The translations under genes and the position numbers were made by a program. From the NCBI GenBank assembly GCA_017311315.1, contig CM029609.1, forward strand, positions 41,997,166 to 42,061,165: 64,000 nucleotides of DNA, in the 5' to 3' direction. Of the stretch, positions 43,450 through 53,206 are shown piece by piece (the first letter of the stretch is position 1; every line of letters starts with the position of its first letter). The stretch is from Dendrocalamus latiflorus (Eukaryota > Streptophyta > Magnoliopsida > Poales > Poaceae). The notes under the pieces are model-generated. The model did not search any database and was not told where the DNA came from. It saw only the letters and a list, made by a program, of their open reading frames with translations.

Positions 43450-43496
43450 TGTTGGACCGAAAAAGGCGATAGAGGGGGGGTGAATGTCGGTCAATA
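43450..43496 (-). repeat. Last 47 bp of the copia LTR (inverted arm terminus)
   Basis: Identical except one base to the last 47 bases of the + LTR (34700-34746). On the + strand it ends ..GTCGGTCAATA and is followed at once by CAAAG. A normal LTR terminus (TG..) is therefore absent at this end. Confidence 0.9.
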
Positions 43497-43501
43497 CAAA
43501 G
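43497..43501. repeat. Target-site duplication CAAAG, right copy (compound copia)
   Basis: Matches 22035-22039. LINE ORF1 sequence resumes directly after it. Confidence 0.78.
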
Positions 43502-45152
43502 CAATCTGTCACGGTGGCATTCCATAGTCGTGGACCTCCCATGGTGGCTCCTCTTCTGTGGGCTTAGTGGTGCCGTCAACCACTCCTAGGTGCCAGGTGA
43601 GGCCTTGTTTGGCTGGCTTGAACGGCACAAAGGTCTTGGCGCCGAGGTCAGCAACAGGTGGAGCCACCGAGTAATCCTCGATGAAGTTGAGGTGGATGAT
43701 CACTCGGTAGGTATGGCCCTACTTGTAGAGAGGTTGTTCCTATGGTTCTCCATGGCGACCCACTGGCAAAGCATGAGTGTCAGTGAATGTGAGCCATGTT
43801 ACCTTCGGAATTGATCTCAGGTTTGCTATCCAGGCCCATAGATCGAGCGTACGAGTGTCTTCCTATTGGAGTGATCTTACATCATCCCGGTCTAGCGAGC
43901 GTTTGTTGCTGATGACACGGCTAGCCACCTCCTCATTCCATGCATTTATGGGTATGCCTTTGAGACATAGCCTTACATGGAACATCAGAGCACCTCCGAA
44001 CGCATGCCGTTGCGGCTTCCAGGAACGCACATGGAAGTCTAGGTCGTGGAAGGCGAATTTCTGGAGACTGGCCACCTCATCACAGTGGTGCCTGTGTTGG
44101 AAGCTGACAAGGTAGTTGTCGGGGTAGTGGTGATGCACTGAGAAGTCGTCAAGGGTGAAGGTTGAACCTTCTTTTAATGGCCTCCATGATAGTTCGGAGG
44201 TCAGCCTTGGGCTTGGACCTTCCAAGCCAAAGCACTGTGGAGTAGTCTTCATGTCATTGGAGCTCCTTTCGAAGTTCCCTAGAGGAGGGGATAATGCAAG
44301 CCTCCTTCACCGGGCGAGTCGCTGGGTCACCCAGGTTGGCCATTGGTGGATTGAGGGGGTGGCAGCGGTGAAGGGAGCAGAGGGATGTGGCGGCGGCTAT
44401 GGTGTAGGTAGAGCTTTTACTTGGGGTTGTCCTTGGGAAGCAGGTTGCAGAGGAGATGACCGCGAAACTGAACTTGCAGGTGCCGGAGGAGGTGGTGGAA
44501 CAGTAGGATGTCGACAATCTCTAGCTCTATGGCATGAGTGCAGACATCGGATGCATTTGGTGGGATCACGACAATATCGGGCCATATGATCTCGACAAAG
44601 GCAGTTGAAGCACCGCCCCTTGGTGCGTGCGAGGAAGATGAGGTTGTTCCCGGTTGAAGCTTCTAGGGTGGACGTGAAGGTGCAAAGAAGGCAAACTTCG
44701 GCTCTAGACGTCTGGGAGTGTTGAGCCACCAGTATTTAGGCTTCACAACTCCCCATTGATGTTGAGTTGGGGGTTGTTGGGGCATGAATGTTCTCTATGG
44801 TGGTCAGCTGAGCCAGAACGTCGTTGGGAGTTGGAGTCGCCGCTGTTTTCAAGATCTTGCTTGTGGGGAGCGACGACTACTAATTTGAGGCGACGAGGGG
44901 AGCTACCTCACAACGGAGGAATGGCTCGAAGAGGATTTTGTAGGATATGTAGACATTCGGCTTGAATGCCATTACTCTTCCACAGAGCTTCGCCTTGAAT
45001 GCAGGCCATAGACAGAGTAGCGAAAAGTGGAAGACCAGTAGGTGGTGGTTGAGCATCAATGCAAATCACTGCGGGAGGTGGGTGGACTTCAGCTTGTTGG
45101 CCTCCCTCAGACGGTGGTGGAGGAAGTGCCACGGAAGTGGCGCAGCAACATA
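43502..45152 (-). pseudogene. LINE ORF1, 5' half: double zinc knuckle then DUF4283-like domain
   Basis: Minus-strand gag-like ORF1 of a plant LINE. From high to low coordinates: a Ser/Pro-rich start, two adjacent CCHC knuckles (CFNCLCRDHMARYC and CIRCLHSCHRARDC; about 44520-44615), a Pro-rich linker, then a DUF4283-like region (HHYPDNYLVSFQHRHHC, KFAFHDLDFHVRSW, CLKGIPINAWNEEVASRVI; about 43890-44140). Knuckles ahead of DUF4283 is an arrangement I know from rice LINE-related proteins. The frame is broken by several stops and shifts (for example a TGA at 43509-43511). ORF1 continues at 22034 and ORF2 starts at about 20420. Confidence 0.82.
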
Positions 45153-45737
45153 GGTCCCGTTTGGCACATCTCAGCTTCACTAGTGAAGATGTTTTTTTAT
45201 TTCAGCTTCACGAGCAGCTTCACCGGTGAAGCTAAAACTGTTTTGGAAAACTGTTTGGCAAAACAGCTTCACCAACAGTTTCATGCATGGCTGAAAGAGG
45301 GCAATTGTCCAAGATGCCCCTGTCTACCTGACTTGTTCTAATATTTGGAGTTGTATGTTTGTATATGGTCATATGAATTAAAAAATAATATATTTGAATG
45401 AGTATGAATTAAAAAATTAAAATAAAAAAAGTAAAATCATTAGAGAAGTGTGAACGGTAGAGAAGTGCGAACGGGAGGAGAGCAAACAGGCGTGGGGACC
45501 CAGTAGCAAAGTGCTGTAATTTCTGTCAACTACAAGGGCAGTGGGTTCCTAGAACTGCGAGCCTGAGGGAGAGAGCTGTGAAAAGCTACTATTTTCAGCT
45601 TCACCCCACCCCCATTCCCTTGCGAGAGCATGATTTAAGAAGCTTCATCCATGAAGCTGTTTGCAAAAAGGGTGTTTGGCAAAAAACAGCTCACAACAGC
45701 TCATGAAGCTGTTGATGAAGCTGTGCCAAACAGGGCC
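45153..45737. mobile_element. Harbinger-like MITE (585 bp)
   Basis: Left end GGTCCCGTTTGGCACA and right end TGTGCCAAACAGGGCC are inverted repeats (about 14 of 16). Flanks are ATA (45150-45152) and TTA (45738-45740), an imperfect match to the TWA target of PIF/Harbinger. The interior is rich in AGCTTCA / TGAAGCT words on both strands, giving strong self-complementarity near the ends. It is non-coding and lies within the LINE. Confidence 0.75.
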
Positions 45738-45942
45738 TTAGCGGTGGTGGAGGCGGTAGCGACATCAAAGATGTAGAGAGAGATGGAGGAGCCATGAAGG
45801 GGTGGTGGGGGAATGAGACGATCTGGCTGGGGTGGTGGGAGAGGGTTAGATGAGCTGCGGTGGGGGGAGAGAGTGTGGGGAAGGCGGATCTAGTGGCTAA
45901 CGGGCGAGGGAGGGGGTGGGAGTGGCTGCCACAGCTGGAGTG
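45738..45942 (-). other. Probable LINE 5' sequence between MITE and solo LTR
   Basis: Read on minus it is C-rich (CCCACCACCCC), compatible with a Ser/Pro-rich ORF1 start. No domain visible. The last five bases, GAGTG (45938-45942), are the left target duplication of the solo LTR. Confidence 0.45.
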
Positions 45943-48019
45943 TGAGAGACCATATGGAGGTATCCCCATGTTTGTGATGAGTAATTGACGGTTGTGTTAG
46001 GGAGTTTGAGTTTGTTTTGGGTATTCTAGATTTGAGTGCCTTTCGTTAATGCTATTATTGATTATGCTGTTTTGTGAGGTGCTATGTGACGGTTTGCTTG
46101 TCTGTGTGGCTGCAGGGCTTCAGAGCTACGTCATGGTGACGCGTGGGAGGATCGGGACTAGGCACAGACGGTGTTGAGGTCTAGATGGTCGGGTACGTTG
46201 AAGATGATCGAGGCTAGTGAGGTGGTTGCGAGCTGGGAGACGAGGAACTGGAGCTGGAGCTACCGATGGTGGACACGACGGGCAACGGCGAGAGGACCGG
46301 GACTAGGCTCAAGGAGGAGTCAGAGGTCCAGACAGTTAGATGTCGGTTGCGGTCGTGTGTGACGGAACAGACCCGGACTAGACTCAGGAGGAGTCGGAGG
46401 TCCAGTCGGTCGGAGTCGGGTGGACACGACAAGCAGCGGCGAGGTGGACCGGGACTAGGCTCAGGGAGGAGCTGAGGTCCAGACGGTCAAGATGCTGGGT
46501 GCGGTCGTGCGACGACAGGAAGCTTCTGGGAAGGTGCAGCAGGGGCATTTCGGTAAAATGCGCAAGGCTGCAAAATGGAAGCGGATTCGGTTGAAGATAA
46601 CGGGTTGGAGACCCGTTAGTGGTTGTGAAGGTCAAATGGAAAGGGGTCTTAGGGTTTGGAGTGAAAAGGGCTGGTTCCCTCCATTTTCCTAATGCTTTGA
46701 CTTTATGCCTCTTATGTGAGAGAGGTGGGTAGTGGGATGTAGTTGTCGTTTCTTGTTTTGCCTCTTTGAGTGTGTCCTGTTGCCTTCATATGTGGTGAGG
46801 AGGAGGCAGGAAAGTTATGAGGCAAGAAATGCAGTGGGTTGTGATATGCAGTGAGTTAGCTGAGGGGTGTGTGTTCTCCTGCGTGAGTGTGCTCTGGAGA
46901 AGCATGTAGTATCATTTCTTCTCAATTGTGTATGGGGACGTAGTGAGATGGTTGTAATGCCTATGTAATCATTCATCTCCTAGTATCAATCTGAGTTTCT
47001 GCTTTTAAGAATTGTGTTGGTTGTTTTCTCTGCGATGTCTCTGTGCTTCTCTGTGTTTTGAGCTTTTGCTTGAGGATATGAATCCTTTCTACTCTGTGAG
47101 GTAAATCAGCCTCAAGGTCAAGTGACCAGTTATTCCCAAGAGCAATAGCAAGAATCAATGAGTTTTTATCTCCCTGAGTTTGCAGCTCATTTCCTCTGTT
47201 TCTGAAATTCTAGGGTTTGGAGTCAGGGCATTCTTGCTCAAGTGGTTCTCTAGGTGGAAAATGGTATTTGATGAGTGGTTCTCTCTTCTGAGATTACCTC
47301 CCTAGCATTTTCAGAGAATCTTGAGCAAAAGACTAGAGAATGATGAGAAATTGGCAATTTGTCTCTCTTGCTGTCTGATTTTCAGCAAAATCAGATTTTT
47401 CATGTGTGATTGGGTTTATGCCTACATTCTCTTCTCTCTAAAATCAAATTGATATTTAGTTTAAAGTCCTTGTGAGAAAGGATTGAGAAGAGAAGCAAAA
47501 AATGCTCTCATTTCCCTGTGTTCAGCTGTCTTCAATAAAACCTATGCAAGAAAATTTCAGTCGAAGCTCTGTTTTCAGGGGGCCGGTCAGACCTCTAGGG
47601 TTTCGGCTGGTCAGACCGGTCCCTGGCTGGCGGTCAGACCAGATATGGGTCGGCGGTCAGACCGGCGTTGTACGGACGGTCAGACCGACGTAGTGTGTGC
47701 GGTCAGACCGCAACAAGACCAGTGGTCAAACCGGTGACTATCCGGCGGTCAGACTGGTTTTATATCGCGGTTTGACCAGCCTGGTTAGTTTTGTCTAACC
47801 GTCCTGGGATGCCTTTCCTTGATCCAGTTTCTGCTATCTTTTTCTTTTCATCGTTTTGTTTGCCGATCTTTCTCTGGATGCCAGTAAGCATAAACTCTTC
47901 TTGTTCATAGCTTCTGTAGCTATCGGAAAGGAGACGTTGTGAGGATACTTTAGGGGCGAGTTTTAAAAGGTACCATTCACCCCCCCCCCCCCTTCTCTGT
48001 TGCTATTTTCGATCCTACA
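45943..48019 (+). mobile_element. Solo LTR of a SIRE-type copia (2077 bp) with GGTCAGACCGG repeats
   Basis: Starts TGAGAGACCATATGGAGG, a relative of the LTR at 22040, and ends CGATCCTACA. GAGTG flanks it on both sides (45938-45942 and 48020-48024), and no primer-binding site follows, so it is a solo LTR left by recombination. 47580-47800 holds about nine copies of GGTCAGACC(GG) or its inverse. A run of 13 C lies at 47980-47992 in the CATTCACCCC end signature. Confidence 0.88.
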
Positions 48020-49486
48020 GAGTGGCCAGCGGCACGATGAAGGGGAGGCGTCCAAGCTGGCACAAGGAGATTCTCCACATGGCCCTATGCTAAGGTCTTG
48101 AAGCTCTTTCAGGATGGTGCTCTCGGTAGAATCAGGAAAGACAGCCGTGGCGTCGGATCCTTGACCAACCGGCCCAACATTACCACGTGGTGCACCTCGG
48201 TGGGTCTACGGCCGTCTTCTGCCGTCAAGCTGTGATAAACTGGGCCTACCATGTCGCGCTTTATGTGTTCGAATTTTATACAAAACTACTTACCTCTGTT
48301 CAAAAATGCATATCCTTCTGAAAATTGACACGGACTCTTTGAAGGCAACTTTGGCTACTCGTTTCCGTTATGTTATGTTTGTAAAAAAAATAAAAATGTA
48401 TTACTATGAAAGTATTTCTACAACGAATTTGCTACGAAAATGATTGGAAGTGCCTCCACCCAAAATGCCATCCCCCTCTCATGCTCTCAATCCAATTCGG
48501 ACTCACTTTGTGGCAGTTTTACTGAAAATCCCACACGATCAAATCATATGAAAATACTAAATAGATTTGCTCTCGTACTCTCGTGCGAGCACCAAGATAT
48601 TCTCAACTACCTATGGAAAAGGGAAAATTTTAACGTGAACGCCTACCATGGTGTTCTAAAGGTTTAGTACTGCAGTCAAATAGTGACCAGGTTCTTTTAG
48701 GTTTATAGTTTTTAACTTTTGATTTATGCTACAGTAATTAGCTTTCAAATACTATATTTTCAAGATAGAATCTACAAATCGATTGTAGTGAACACTATAC
48801 TAAATTCATCTATATCAGCCAAAATCACATGCGGGAGTCTCTCTCCATACTCTCTCTTGCGAACAGACAGAATTTAAAATTTTAAGTCACAAGCTATAAG
48901 CACAGAACAAAAGAACCGACACAATATCTAGGATTTCAAGGTTGTACCGGACAAAACTTTTTTTTTTGAGTTAGTGCATCTACCACCGATTGCAAGACTT
49001 TTCTTGTTCATTTACTAGCCGAATACCCATGGGTTGGAACGGATTTCAAATCATATGAGGGTACTATATGAACGCAACTAAAAATTAAAGGTATTTTAGT
49101 TGAATTTTGCGTCATTGGATCAAATCCTACACCCATACAGATGGCTAACACGTGCATTACCCTCTCTCTCTCTTACCTCTTCCCCAACCCATCCTGTACC
49201 GATCCCCAATCCCCCGTCACGCTGCCCACCCCCAATCATCATGATGCTCTTCCGTGCCTCCGCCCTACCACAGCCACTTCCTTCAAGTCGCCTCGCCGGT
49301 GCTGCCAGTGATCCCGTCACCTATCCTCCTCATGGTCTTCCTCAAGCCGCCTCTTTTCCGACGCCTCTTCATGTCCACCGCTACCGCCATGGCATCTTCT
49401 CCGTCTTCGGCGTCATCACCACATCTCCTTTGCTTCTTTGCCATCGCCTCCAGCGCATCTCCTTACACCATAGCTAGGTCCCAGCG
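48020..49486. other. Unassigned spacer, possibly LINE 5' end then host DNA
   Basis: 48020-48240 may be the remaining 5' part of the LINE (fair minus-strand reading, no domain). 48240-49100 is AT-rich, with a T run at about 48958-48968 and no coding signal. 49130-49486 is C/T-rich and allows proline-rich frames that resemble nothing. The receptor-kinase homology starts at about 49487. Confidence 0.45.
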
Positions 49487-49682
49487 ATCCTCGGGGAGTG
49501 TGGCACGCTAAACAACATCATGGCGTACAACAACCACTTTGTCAGGGGCTTCTGGAGAAGATATGGTCGTTTGCGAAGCTCACCAACGTCATTATTCAGA
49601 ACAATAGCTTCACCGGCATTCTACCCGCTGAGATATCATTTAACATCAAGGGATTCAGATGGAGAACAATAGAAGATAACAG
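49487..49682 (+). pseudogene. Receptor-kinase pseudogene, fragment 1 (LRR region)
   Basis: Matches 5698-5895 of the intact gene: GGGAGTG(T/C)G(G/A)CACGCT, AACAACATCATGGCGTACAA, GAAGATATGGTCG. It encodes part of the LRRs, with stops and small indels. It lacks everything upstream of about codon 402. Interrupted at AACAG (49678-49682) by copia element F. Confidence 0.88.
49678..49682. repeat. Target-site duplication AACAG, left copy (element F)
   Basis: AACAG precedes the LTR at 49683; the same five bases follow the right LTR at 59091-59095. Confidence 0.93.
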
Positions 49683-49922
49683 TGTTGGATAATCTCGCTC
49701 GGTCACGGACACGGTTTCATAGTCCGTTTCTGTCTTGGGTTTTTTTCCGTTTTGTAATCAGTTTTTGTACTCTTTTTGTTCCTATATAAGAGCAATAGAT
49801 ACATGAGAAAAGCAGCGATTCGGGCTGCACCAAAAAGGTGTTCTGAAGCTCATTGCGTTCTTTGATTGCGCTTGCTTCTTTTTCATCGTTGCCGGCAAGG
49901 GAAGTCGGAGGTGAAGACATCA
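49683..49922 (+). repeat. Element F 5' LTR (240 bp)
   Basis: Starts TGTTGGATAATCTCG and ends GGTGAAGACATCA. TATA box TATATAAG at 49783-49790. Confidence 0.93.
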
Positions 49923-49924
49923 TT

Positions 49925-49936
49925 TGGTATCAGAGC
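49925..49936 (+). promoter_or_regulatory. Element F primer-binding site
   Basis: TGGTATCAGAGC, two bases after the LTR; initiator-Met tRNA type. Confidence 0.93.
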
Positions 49937-49980
49937 CGCATCGGCCCCGGGAGCGCGATCAAGCGATCGTGTGAGTCGTC

Positions 49981-51054
49981 ATGCCTCGTCATCGATCGGC
50001 TTCACCGCCAAGGCAGTCTCGGGAGGAGACGACGCCGCCATCGGGGAGCGGTGGCGGCAACGGCGGAACGGAGCGCGGTCTAGTGATCCACCGGGTCACC
50101 AAAGAGGTCAGCAGCAGCGGGGCGTTCTCGACGCTCACGAAGACCAACTACTTCGACTGGGCGGCGCTCATGCGTGTGATGCTGCAGGCGCGCGGCCTGT
50201 GGAACGTGGTGAGCATCGGCACCGCCGACTACGTCGAGGATCATATGGCGCTGGAGGTCATCGCCAAGGTAGTCCCGGCGGAGTTGATGGGAACCATCGC
50301 CAGCAAGGCGACCGCCAAGATCGCGTGGGACGCGATCAGCACCATGCATGTCAGCGTGGAGCGCGTGCGCAAGGCGAAAGCCAACACACTCCGGCGCGAG
50401 TTTGACGGGCTCAAGTTCCGCGACGGCGAGACTGTGGACGAGTTTGGTGTCCGCATCAACAGGATCGCACATCAACTCGCGGTCCTTAACGACGCCTGCG
50501 CGGAGGAAGAGATCGTCCGCAAATTCCTCCAGGCACTCCCGCCAAGGTACGCACAAATCGCCATGGCGATCGAGACCCTCCTCGACCTGAGTGAGATCTC
50601 CGTCGAGGAGCTCATCGGCCGGCTCAAGTCTGCGGAGGAGCAACATGGTCTTGGCGGTGGCTCCATCGCTAGCTTGAATCTCACCGAGGACGAGCTGATC
50701 GCGCGCGTGGCGGCGAAGATGCAGCTCTCCGGCGAGGGGTCGTCAAGACAGCCCAAGGGGTCGTCGTCGAACCAGAGAAGAAGACGTGGCCCCGGGTGTG
50801 GCAAGGAGGGAGACGCGCGCGGTGGCTCCAGGTCGCCCAAGCCCTCAGGCAGCGGTGGTAATGGGCGAAACCAAATCGGAGATGACCAATGCAGATATTG
50901 TGGCAAGACCGGGCATTGGGCCCAAGAATGTCGCAAAAAGAAAAGGGACGAGCAGGCCCATGTGGCCCAGATGGAGGAGGCCGAACCCACTTTGTTGGTA
51001 GCCCACGCATCGGTCAACACCACATCATCTACTCCGCCTCCACTTTGTTGGTAG
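49981..51054 (+). CDS. Element F gag
   Basis: 357 codons. The N-terminus is basic and Ser/Pro-rich. It continues with a copia gag core (LTKTNYFDWAALMRVML at about codon 50, then a UBN2-like helical region to about codon 230). A Gly/Ser-rich basic linker follows, then one CCHC knuckle CRYCGKTGHWAQEC (about codon 303). It ends at a TAG. In this family gag and pol are usually one polyprotein, and the same frame continues into pol, so this stop is probably a mutation. GC-rich codon use matches the receptor kinase rather than the AT-rich copia A. Confidence 0.9.
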   Translation: MPRHRSASPPRQSREETTPPSGSGGGNGGTERGLVIHRVTKEVSSSGAFSTLTKTNYFDWAALMRVMLQARGLWNVVSIGTADYVEDHMALEVIAKVVPAELMGTIASKATAKIAWDAISTMHVSVERVRKAKANTLRREFDGLKFRDGETVDEFGVRINRIAHQLAVLNDACAEEEIVRKFLQALPPRYAQIAMAIETLLDLSEISVEELIGRLKSAEEQHGLGGGSIASLNLTEDELIARVAAKMQLSGEGSSRQPKGSSSNQRRRRGPGCGKEGDARGGSRSPKPSGSGGNGRNQIGDDQCRYCGKTGHWAQECRKKKRDEQAHVAQMEEAEPTLLVAHASVNTTSSTPPPLCW

Positions 51055-53206
51055 CCCACGCATCTCAAGGAAGAAGAGCTGTTCGTCCAGCTCGGCGGAA
51101 AGGGCGTCGACGACTGCACCCGGTGGATTCTCAACACCAATTCTCCACTAGCATCTGCATCGACGGCTGACTCTTCCTTGATCCACCTCGAGGAAGAGAA
51201 GCTGTTTGTCCAGCTCGGCGAGAAGGGCGTCGACGACTGCACCCGGTGGATTCTCGACACCGGCGCGACGAATCATATGACGGGGGTGAAATCCGCCTTC
51301 GCCGAGCTTGACACGGGGATCCGCGGTACTGTCCGATTCGGGGACGGCTCCGTCATCGGCATCGAAGGGCGTGGCACGGTGCTCTTCAACTGCAAGATCG
51401 GAGAGCACTAAGAGCTTGGCGACGTCTACCACATCCCCAAGTTGACAGCGAACATAGTCAGCCTCGCCCAACTGGATGAGGACGGCTTCAAGATCCTGAT
51501 CGAGGATGGGATTCTCAGGATCTGGGACCAACGGCGGCGGCTGATGGCGAAGGTGCAGCGCTCGCCAAGCCGGCTCTACGTCCTAGACCTTGACATCGGC
51601 AAGCCGGTGTGCCTCGCCGCACAGAGCAGCGAAGCGGCCTGGCAATGGCATGCCAGGTACGACCACCTCGGCTTTCAGGGGCTCAAGTAGCTCGCGCAAG
51701 GGGAGCTGGTGCGCGGGCTCCTGCAGATCGACCACGTCGACCAGGTCTGCGAGAGTTGTCTCGCCGGCAAGCAAAGGAGGCACCCGTTCCCAACGGCAAG
51801 CGTGTACCGAGCCAAGAACCTGCTGGAGTTGGTTCACGCCGACCTGTGCGGACCCATCACCCCGAAGACGCCCAGCGGCAAACAGCTCTTCCTTCTCGTC
51901 ATCGACGACAAGAGCAGGTTCATGTGGATCGTGCTACTGGGGTCAAAAGATGAGGCCGCGGCGGTGATAATTCATCTTCAAGCTCGAGCGGAGGCAGAAG
52001 CAGGAAGGAAGCTGGGCACGCTCCGCACAGATCGCGGCGGCGAGTTCATGGCATGGACGTTCGGTGACTATTGCGCCGAGTAGGGCATCCAGCGCCATCT
52101 CACCGCGCCGTATACTCCGCAGCAAAATGGCGTGGTGGAGCGCCGCAACCAGACCGTGCTGGGCATGGCGCGAAGCATGCTCAAGGCAATGCGCATGCCC
52201 GGCTGGTTTTGGGGGGAGGCGGTCACGACGGCCGTTTTCATCCTGAACCGCGCGCCGACGAGGAGCGTCGAGGGGATGACACCATTTGAAGCGTGGTACG
52301 GTCACAAGCCACCCGTGCATTTCTTCCGCACATTTGGCTGTGTCGCACATGTGAAGAACGTTGGCGGCCATCAGCGTAAGCTCGACGATCGCAGTACGCC
52401 AAAGGTGTTCATCGGGTATGAGCCGGGCTCCAAGGCATACAGGTTCTACAATCCGAACACCGAACATATGATCATATCACGCGATGCGGTGTTTGATGAA
52501 GCAAGGGCCTAGGACTGGAGCAAGCACGGCGAGGGTTCAAGCACGGCGAACTCGGCACCATTTCACGTCGACCAAATAACGGTAACGATCTGCCATGACA
52601 TGCGAGTGCAGGACGGGGCGCACAGCGCCGGGTGGTGAGACACCGACAGCACATGCGACCCCCGGTGCAGTGACGCCCACGTGCGGGTCTGAGCCCTGCA
52701 CGCCACAGTCAGCCCCAATCCCTGCGGAGCAGATCGAGTTCGCTTCGCCACCGAGCGGGGACCTGGACCTGGATGGCGACCACGACGACGATGTCCCGCT
52801 CCGGTTCAGGACACTGGAGAACATCCTCGGCCCTGCAGCGACTCCAGGACTGGCAGAGCGGGAGATGTGGGATGATCTGCTGCTCGCCGTGGGCAATGAG
52901 CCTACCACGTTCGAAGAGGCTCGTGGCAAGGAGTGCTGGCGAAAGGCAATGATCGAGGAGATGGCGTCGATCGAGCTAAACAGTACGTGGACGCTCGTCG
53001 ACTTGCCTTCAGGCCATCGTCCAATTGGCCTGAAGTGGGTCTTCAAATTGAAGCGCGATGAACGGGGAGCCATCGTCAAACACAAGGCGAGACTCGTGGC
53101 GAAAGGCTACGTCCAGCAACAGGGGATCGACTACGACGAGGTCTTCGCTCCCGTTGCTCAGATGGAGTCGGTCCGGATGCTGCTCGCTGTGGCGGCTCAG
53201 GACAGT
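51055..53206 (+). pseudogene. Element F pol, 5' part: protease, integrase, start of RT (several stops)
   Basis: Stays in the gag frame as far as 52512 but is cut by stops at 51409, 51688, 52081 and 52510, then shifts frame. Protease WILDTGATNHMTG (about 51250), GAG-pre-integrase WQWHARYDHLGF (about 51640), CESCLAGKQ zinc site (about 51750), integrase LVHADLCGP, VIDDKSRFMWIV, LRTDRGGEF and QQNGVVERRN (51830-52150), FRTFGCVAHV, then RT start (HRPIGLKWVFKLKRDE, LVAKGYVQQ, DEVFAPVA; about 53005-53160). Reading breaks at 53206, where the insert begins. A 123-bp segment is duplicated at 51061-51265. Confidence 0.9.
51061..51265 (+). repeat. Partial tandem duplication (123-bp period) at the gag/protease boundary of element F
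   Basis: The stretch CTC(A/G)AGGAAGA..CTGTT(C/T)GTCCAGCTCGG..GACGACTGCACCCGGTGG occurs at about 51064-51140 and 51187-51265, 123 bases apart. The first copy ends before the protease aspartate is reached (CTCAACACC instead of CTCGACACCGGC). The GGTAGCCCACGCATC word is also doubled just upstream (about 50998 and 51050). Confidence 0.85.

Larger units (their letters stand above)
22040..43496. mobile_element. Compound copia (SIRE/Maximus type) insertion with one + arm and one inverted arm
   Basis: One insertion, bracketed by CAAAG, made of these parts. (1) A complete LTR in + orientation (22040-22133 plus 32947-34746, itself split by the Tat element), followed by exactly the primer-binding site (34749-34759). 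(2) A head-on junction at about 34760-34780. (3) In - orientation, about 775 bp of the start of the same LTR (34781-35541), the polypurine tract, pol, gag, the primer-binding site (43437-43447) and only the last 47 bp of the 5' LTR (43450-43496). A normal element would have two LTRs in the same orientation. See the finding for a reverse-transcription explanation. Confidence 0.75.

Noticed and set aside
48440..48667. 75-codon ORF in the unassigned spacer
   Set aside because: No domain, no codon bias and no neighbour context.
49100..49477. 125-codon Pro-rich ORF just before the kinase pseudogene
   Set aside because: C/T-rich composition and no similarity to the kinase N-terminus that would be expected at this position.
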